64,000 nucleotides of DNA, from positions 9,207-73,206 of the forward strand of contig JBAYFO010000013.1 of NCBI GenBank assembly GCA_041667115.1, in the 5' to 3' direction. Each line of letters opens with the position of its first letter. Positions within the stretch are counted from its first letter, which is position 1. The notes under the pieces are model-generated. The model was not told the origin of the DNA. It ran no database searches and was given only the letters and a program-made list of their open reading frames with translations. Positions 60,490-64,000 of the stretch are shown piece after piece. The DNA is from UBA1563 sp041667115. GTDB lineage: Bacteria > Bacteroidota > Ignavibacteria > Ignavibacteriales > Ignavibacteriaceae. The translations under genes were made by a program, and so were the position numbers.

Positions 60490-60945
60490 TTACTCGGTTG
60501 AAATTTTTTCTTCTGTATTATTAAGCGCTACGTGCAGAGTATGCCACGCAAGACTGGCACATTTTACACGCGCCGGAAATTCATGTACACCTTGAAAGAC
60601 CGCAAGTTTTCCCAACGCTTCAATTTCGTCAGCGTCTTTTAATTTTCCGGTTACCAGATTATGAAACTTTTCAAACAAATGCTCGGCTTCCTCTTTTGTT
60701 TTGCCCTTTACAATTGCGGTCATCAGCGATGCGGAAGATTTGGAGATAGCACAGCCGTTCCCGATAAAGGAAATATCTTTCACCACATCATGTTCAAGCT
60801 GCAAATAAATATCCAGATGGTCGCCGCACAAAGGATTATGCCCTTCAGCATGATGATTTGCATCGTCGAGTTTTTTAAAGTTTCTCGGACTCTTGTTATG
60901 ATCTAGTATCACTTGCTGATACAGTTCTCGTAATTCACTATCCAT
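60490..60945 (-). CDS. sufU: Fe-S cluster assembly protein SufU
   Basis: 151 residues. The zinc/sulfur-acceptor Cys residues are present: NPLCGDHLDIY (about 41), GNGCAISKSSASLM (about 66) and RVKCASLAWHTL (about 129), with the extra SufU-specific insertion between the second and third. SufU accepts sulfur from SufS and passes it to SufBCD. Its start overlaps the sufS stop by one base, showing translational coupling. Confidence 0.94.
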   Translation of the reverse strand: MDSELRELYQQVILDHNKSPRNFKKLDDANHHAEGHNPLCGDHLDIYLQLEHDVVKDISFIGNGCAISKSSASLMTAIVKGKTKEEAEHLFEKFHNLVTGKLKDADEIEALGKLAVFQGVHEFPARVKCASLAWHTLHVALNNTEEKISTE

Positions 60946-62180
60946 TAGCCAAATACCTCAAATACTTTTTTTAGCGCATCGGCAGTAAAATCAATTTCCT
61001 CTTTCGTGTTATAAAAAGAAAGTGAGATTCTTGCCGTTGCAGGAATTCCAAATCGCTGCATCACCGGCTGCGTGCAATGATGTCCGGTTCTTATTGCGAT
61101 GCCGTCAAAATCCAAAATGGTTCCAATGTCATGCGGATGAATACCTTCAAGTGCAAATGAAAAAACGCTGAGTTTGTTTTCTGCCGTGCCGATCGGCGTT
61201 AATTTTTCGACAGAAGATAACTTTGTGTTTGCATATTCGAAGAGATCCTTTTCGTACGAAGAGATTAAATCCATTCCGGTCTCATTCAAATAATCTATTG
61301 CCGTTCCCATTCCGATAACGCCGGCAATATTTGGTGTTCCGGCTTCAAACTTATAGGGCAAGGAATTGTATGTGGTTTTTTCAAACGTAACGGATGCGAT
61401 CATATCGCCGCCGCCCTGATAGGGAGGCATTTCTTCTAAATATTTTTCTTTGCCGTAAAGAATTCCAACTCCCGTTGGAGCGTAAAGTTTGTGCCCGGAG
61501 AAGGCGAGAAAATCGCAGTCAAGTTCCTGTACATCAATTTTAAAATGCTGAATAGCCTGCGCGGCATCAATCAAGACTGGAATGTTTTTGCTGTGCGCTA
61601 GTTGAATAATTTCTTTTACCGGATTAACGGTTCCTAACGAGTTGGAAACATAAACCACCGAAATGAATTTCGTTTTATCGGAGATCAATTTTTCAAATGC
61701 TTCAAAAATGATTTCGCCTTTATCATTTATCGGAATAACTTTTAACTTCGCACCTTTTTCTTCGCAAAGTAATTGCCACGGAACAATGTTGGAGTGATGT
61801 TCAAGATGGGAGATAATAATTTCATCTCCTTCTTTAATAAATTTTTTGCCGAAAGAAGAAGCGACAAGATTGATCGAGTCGGTTGTTCCTTTGGTTATAA
61901 CTATCTCAGACAATCGTGAAGCATTAATAAAACGCAAAACTTTTTCACGCGCTTGCTCGTAAGCCGTAGTTGCCTTTTGACTAAGTGAATGAACACCGCG
62001 GTGAATGTTTGAATTCAATGTTTTGTAATACTCTTCTTCTTTTTGAATAACGCATAACGGCTTTTGCGTTGTGGCAGCGTTATCAAAATAGACCAAAGGC
62101 TTTCCGTGAACCAACGTGTTTAAGATCGGAAAATCTTTTCTGATTTTTTGAACATCGAGTGTTTTTACATCTGTAAGCAT
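60945..62180 (-). CDS. sufS: Cysteine desulfurase SufS
   Basis: 411 residues, full length. PLP-binding Lys in FLAFSGHKLYAPTGVGILYG, SHLEHHSNIVPWQLL, DAAQAIQHFKIDVQ and the catalytic Cys in AIRTGHHCTQPVMQRF, all typical of group II desulfurases. It takes sulfur from cysteine as a persulfide and hands it to SufU. It lies 15 bp after sufD and overlaps sufU. Confidence 0.95.
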   Translation of the reverse strand: MLTDVKTLDVQKIRKDFPILNTLVHGKPLVYFDNAATTQKPLCVIQKEEEYYKTLNSNIHRGVHSLSQKATTAYEQAREKVLRFINASRLSEIVITKGTTDSINLVASSFGKKFIKEGDEIIISHLEHHSNIVPWQLLCEEKGAKLKVIPINDKGEIIFEAFEKLISDKTKFISVVYVSNSLGTVNPVKEIIQLAHSKNIPVLIDAAQAIQHFKIDVQELDCDFLAFSGHKLYAPTGVGILYGKEKYLEEMPPYQGGGDMIASVTFEKTTYNSLPYKFEAGTPNIAGVIGMGTAIDYLNETGMDLISSYEKDLFEYANTKLSSVEKLTPIGTAENKLSVFSFALEGIHPHDIGTILDFDGIAIRTGHHCTQPVMQRFGIPATARISLSFYNTKEEIDFTADALKKVFEVFG

Positions 62181-62195
62181 TGCAATAATTCTTTG

Positions 62196-63503
62196 TTATA
62201 ATAATTTTTTGGCAAGCAGCGCTTCCAGATGATCGCGTACTTGCAGCATTGAAATTGAATGCACCACATCGCTCGCAAAAGCATAAATAAGAATTGCTTT
62301 TGCTTCTTTCTCCTGGATGCCTCGCGCTTTTAAATAGAATAACTGATCTTTGTCCAACTGCCCAACCGTAGCGCCGTGTGAACATTTTACATCATCGGCA
62401 AAAATTTCTAACTGCGGTTTGGTGTTTACCAAAGCATCGGGAGAGAGTAAAATATTTTTGTTCTGTTGATATGCATTGGTTTTTTGCGCGTCTTGCCTTA
62501 CAAAAACTTTTCCGTTAAAAACTCCACGCGATGTATCATTTAAAATGCCTTTATACAATTCGTTGCTTAAACAGTTCGGCTTTGCGTGGTCAATCGAAGT
62601 GTGGTTATCAACAAACTGAGAACCTTGCGTAACGTATAATCCGTTTAATCTGCATTCGGCAAATCCACCGTTAAATTTGGTGTTCACATTATTTCTAACA
62701 AGCGAACCGCCGAAGTTGATATTGTAAGAAGAAAAATTACTTGATTTTTCCAGCTCGACGGATAAGGTTGAAATATGAAAAGCGTTTAGCTGCTCGTCTT
62801 GTATGCGGACGTGCTCAACAACCGCGTTATCATTGACGATAAACTCTGTTACTTGATTAGTGAAATAAGTTCTCTCTCCAAATCCCGCGTAGGTCTCAAT
62901 TATTTTTACTTGAGCATTTTGGTTTACTAAGAATAAATTTCTCGGTGAGATAAAAATATCATCTGCTTTGGTAACGTATAAAATTTGGATAGGCTTTTCA
63001 ATTATCGCATTTTCTTCAACATGCACGAACGTTCCGTGATTAGCAAAGGCTGTGTTTAATTCGGAGAAGATGTTGTTGCCGGAAGAAGTAGTTTTGGAAA
63101 AATAGCGGAGCACTAAATCGGGATGATTTTTTATTGCCTGACAAATCGTTTCAATAACTAAACCTTTCGGAAGCGCCTCAACATCGGAAAATTCTTTTGA
63201 AAAATAACCGTTGATAAAAACCAGCGTGATAAATTCTTTTTTATCGAAAAGATATTTGTTGATAAACTGCGGATCAACTTCGGGAATAGAATCTGCCGGC
63301 TTGAATTCTTTGCTTAACAATGGATTAATGTTTGTGTATTTCCATTCTTCATCTTTTACGGAAGGGAAGTTCAATGCGGAAAATTTCTTTATCGCATCTT
63401 TTCTGATTTGATGAAAAGGAAGTTCCTTTTCACCGTTCAGAGTATTTTCAAACGATTGAAATTGTTTGATGAACAATTCCTTCAATTCAGTGGAGGAATT
63501 CAT
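62196..63503 (-). CDS. sufD: Fe-S cluster assembly protein SufD
   Basis: 435 residues from the ATG at 63503 (MNSSTELKE), which begins one base after the sufC stop; a start nine codons earlier would lie inside sufC. The SufBD beta-helix core has GERTYFTNQVTEFIVNDNA, NVNTKFNGGFAECRLNGLY and DVKCSHGATVGQLDKDQLFYLKARGI (split by position; the last motif carries the conserved Cys/His). It forms the SufBCD scaffold with SufB and SufC in the cytosol. Confidence 0.94.
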   Translation of the reverse strand: MNSSTELKELFIKQFQSFENTLNGEKELPFHQIRKDAIKKFSALNFPSVKDEEWKYTNINPLLSKEFKPADSIPEVDPQFINKYLFDKKEFITLVFINGYFSKEFSDVEALPKGLVIETICQAIKNHPDLVLRYFSKTTSSGNNIFSELNTAFANHGTFVHVEENAIIEKPIQILYVTKADDIFISPRNLFLVNQNAQVKIIETYAGFGERTYFTNQVTEFIVNDNAVVEHVRIQDEQLNAFHISTLSVELEKSSNFSSYNINFGGSLVRNNVNTKFNGGFAECRLNGLYVTQGSQFVDNHTSIDHAKPNCLSNELYKGILNDTSRGVFNGKVFVRQDAQKTNAYQQNKNILLSPDALVNTKPQLEIFADDVKCSHGATVGQLDKDQLFYLKARGIQEKEAKAILIYAFASDVVHSISMLQVRDHLEALLAKKLL

Positions 63504-63504
63504 G

Positions 63505-64000
63505 CTACACCAACTCCGCGGCTTCTTCAATTACCCAATCGTAGCCTTTATCTTCAAGCTCTAACGCAAGTGATTTATCGCCCGATTTAATAATTTTTCC
63601 GTTGTAAAGTACGTGTACAAAATCGGGAACGATATAATTTAAAAGTCGCTGATAGTGTGTAACCACAATGGTTGCATTCTCAGGCGATTTCAATTTTGTA
63701 ACTCCGTTTGCTACAATTCGGAGCGCGTCAATGTCCAACCCTGAATCAGTCTCGTCAAGTATCGCAAGTTTTGGCTGCAAGACAGCCATTTGAAAAATTT
63801 CATTTCGTTTTTTCTCGCCGCCGGAAAAACCTTCGTTCACCGAGCGTCTCAACAGATCTTCAGACAATTCAACGAGCGACATTTTCTTTTTTACGAGAGT
63901 AAGAAATTCCATCGCGTCTAGTTCTTCTTCACCGCGGTATTTGCGGATTGAGTTCAACGCATTTTTTAAAAGAGTTGTGTTTGAAACTCCAGGAATTTCT
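63505..64000 (-). CDS. sufC: Fe-S cluster assembly ATPase SufC (partial, runs off the right edge)
   Basis: The C-terminal 164 residues; the 5' end is beyond base 64000. The visible part has EIPGVSNTTLLKNA, the ABC signature NEGFSGGEKKRNEIFQMAVL, Walker B PKLAILDETDSGLDIDALR and the H-loop TIVVTHYQRLLNYI, all specific to SufC rather than other ABC ATPases. The open frame continues to the window edge. SufC powers the SufBCD scaffold. sufB is expected just upstream. Confidence 0.95.
   Translation of the reverse strand, partial: EIPGVSNTTLLKNALNSIRKYRGEEELDAMEFLTLVKKKMSLVELSEDLLRRSVNEGFSGGEKKRNEIFQMAVLQPKLAILDETDSGLDIDALRIVANGVTKLKSPENATIVVTHYQRLLNYIVPDFVHVLYNGKIIKSGDKSLALELEDKGYDWVIEEAAELV

Overview
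The window looks like chromosomal DNA from an uncultured or little-studied member of the Ignavibacteria (Ignavibacteriota/Chlorobi side of the FCB group). This is an inference. It rests on repeated type IX secretion C-terminal domains of the NYPNPFNPST type, a low-GC AT-rich composition, a few -7 boxes of the TAnnTTTG type, bacillithiol genes (BshA and a bacilliredoxin), a DUF5916 outer-membrane protein and Bacteroidota-like glycosidase architectures. No rRNA, tRNA, CRISPR array, transposase or phage gene was recognised. Coding is dense and only one gene (YitT family) looks frameshifted.

1-21 kb, plus strand: an envelope and stress accessory region. It opens with the tail of an MlaF-like ABC ATPase and an MlaD/MCE protein. 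Then come three DUF3494 ice-binding-type adhesins (one a lipoprotein with eight Ig-like repeats), three OmpA-family proteins, a DUF4382 lipoprotein, two CsbD stress proteins, an Lmo0937-type membrane peptide, LysE and AI-2E family transporters, a sugar transferase and several unknown secreted proteins. Seven of the intergenic gaps carry copies of one 45-bp element with the core TAGTTCCTTTTTCATCC, most of them 79-100 bp before a start codon. The element marks what looks like a small regulon of ice-binding and stress genes and is the best candidate here for an undescribed system.

21-29 kb: polysaccharide enzymes (a GH9 endoglucanase fused to an atypical polysaccharide deacetylase, and a GH16 glucanase with a T9SS domain), a cytidylate-kinase-like protein and an LPS core pair (GT9 heptosyltransferase, Kdo transferase WaaA). 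29-33 kb, minus strand: a tight group with DinB-like protein, isoaspartyl peptidase, UDP-sugar epimerase and omega-amidase, then YbaK, a 54-residue basic protein and a ferredoxin. 33-42 kb: Tex, a Gdx/SugE exporter, a frameshifted YitT protein, AMP nucleosidase, an M16 peptidase, a REP-like palindrome pair and five tandem 22-bp palindromic repeats.

42-54.5 kb: UDP-sugar dehydrogenase, a YgjV-GNAT protein whose only well-placed start codon is ATT, BshA, and a translationally coupled operon (heparinase II/III, PfkB kinase, RmlD-like reductase, GH13 amylase), followed by a DUF5916 protein. 54.6-64 kb, minus strand: a T9SS-exported C_GCAxxG/diheme protein coupled to a TPR protein, next to a PAS-sigma54 activator with a strong palindrome between them; an arsenic pair (ArsR, ArsM) with a perfect operator; and the SUF operon sufC-sufD-sufS-sufU-sufT-bacilliredoxin-Rrf2, running off the right edge inside sufC.
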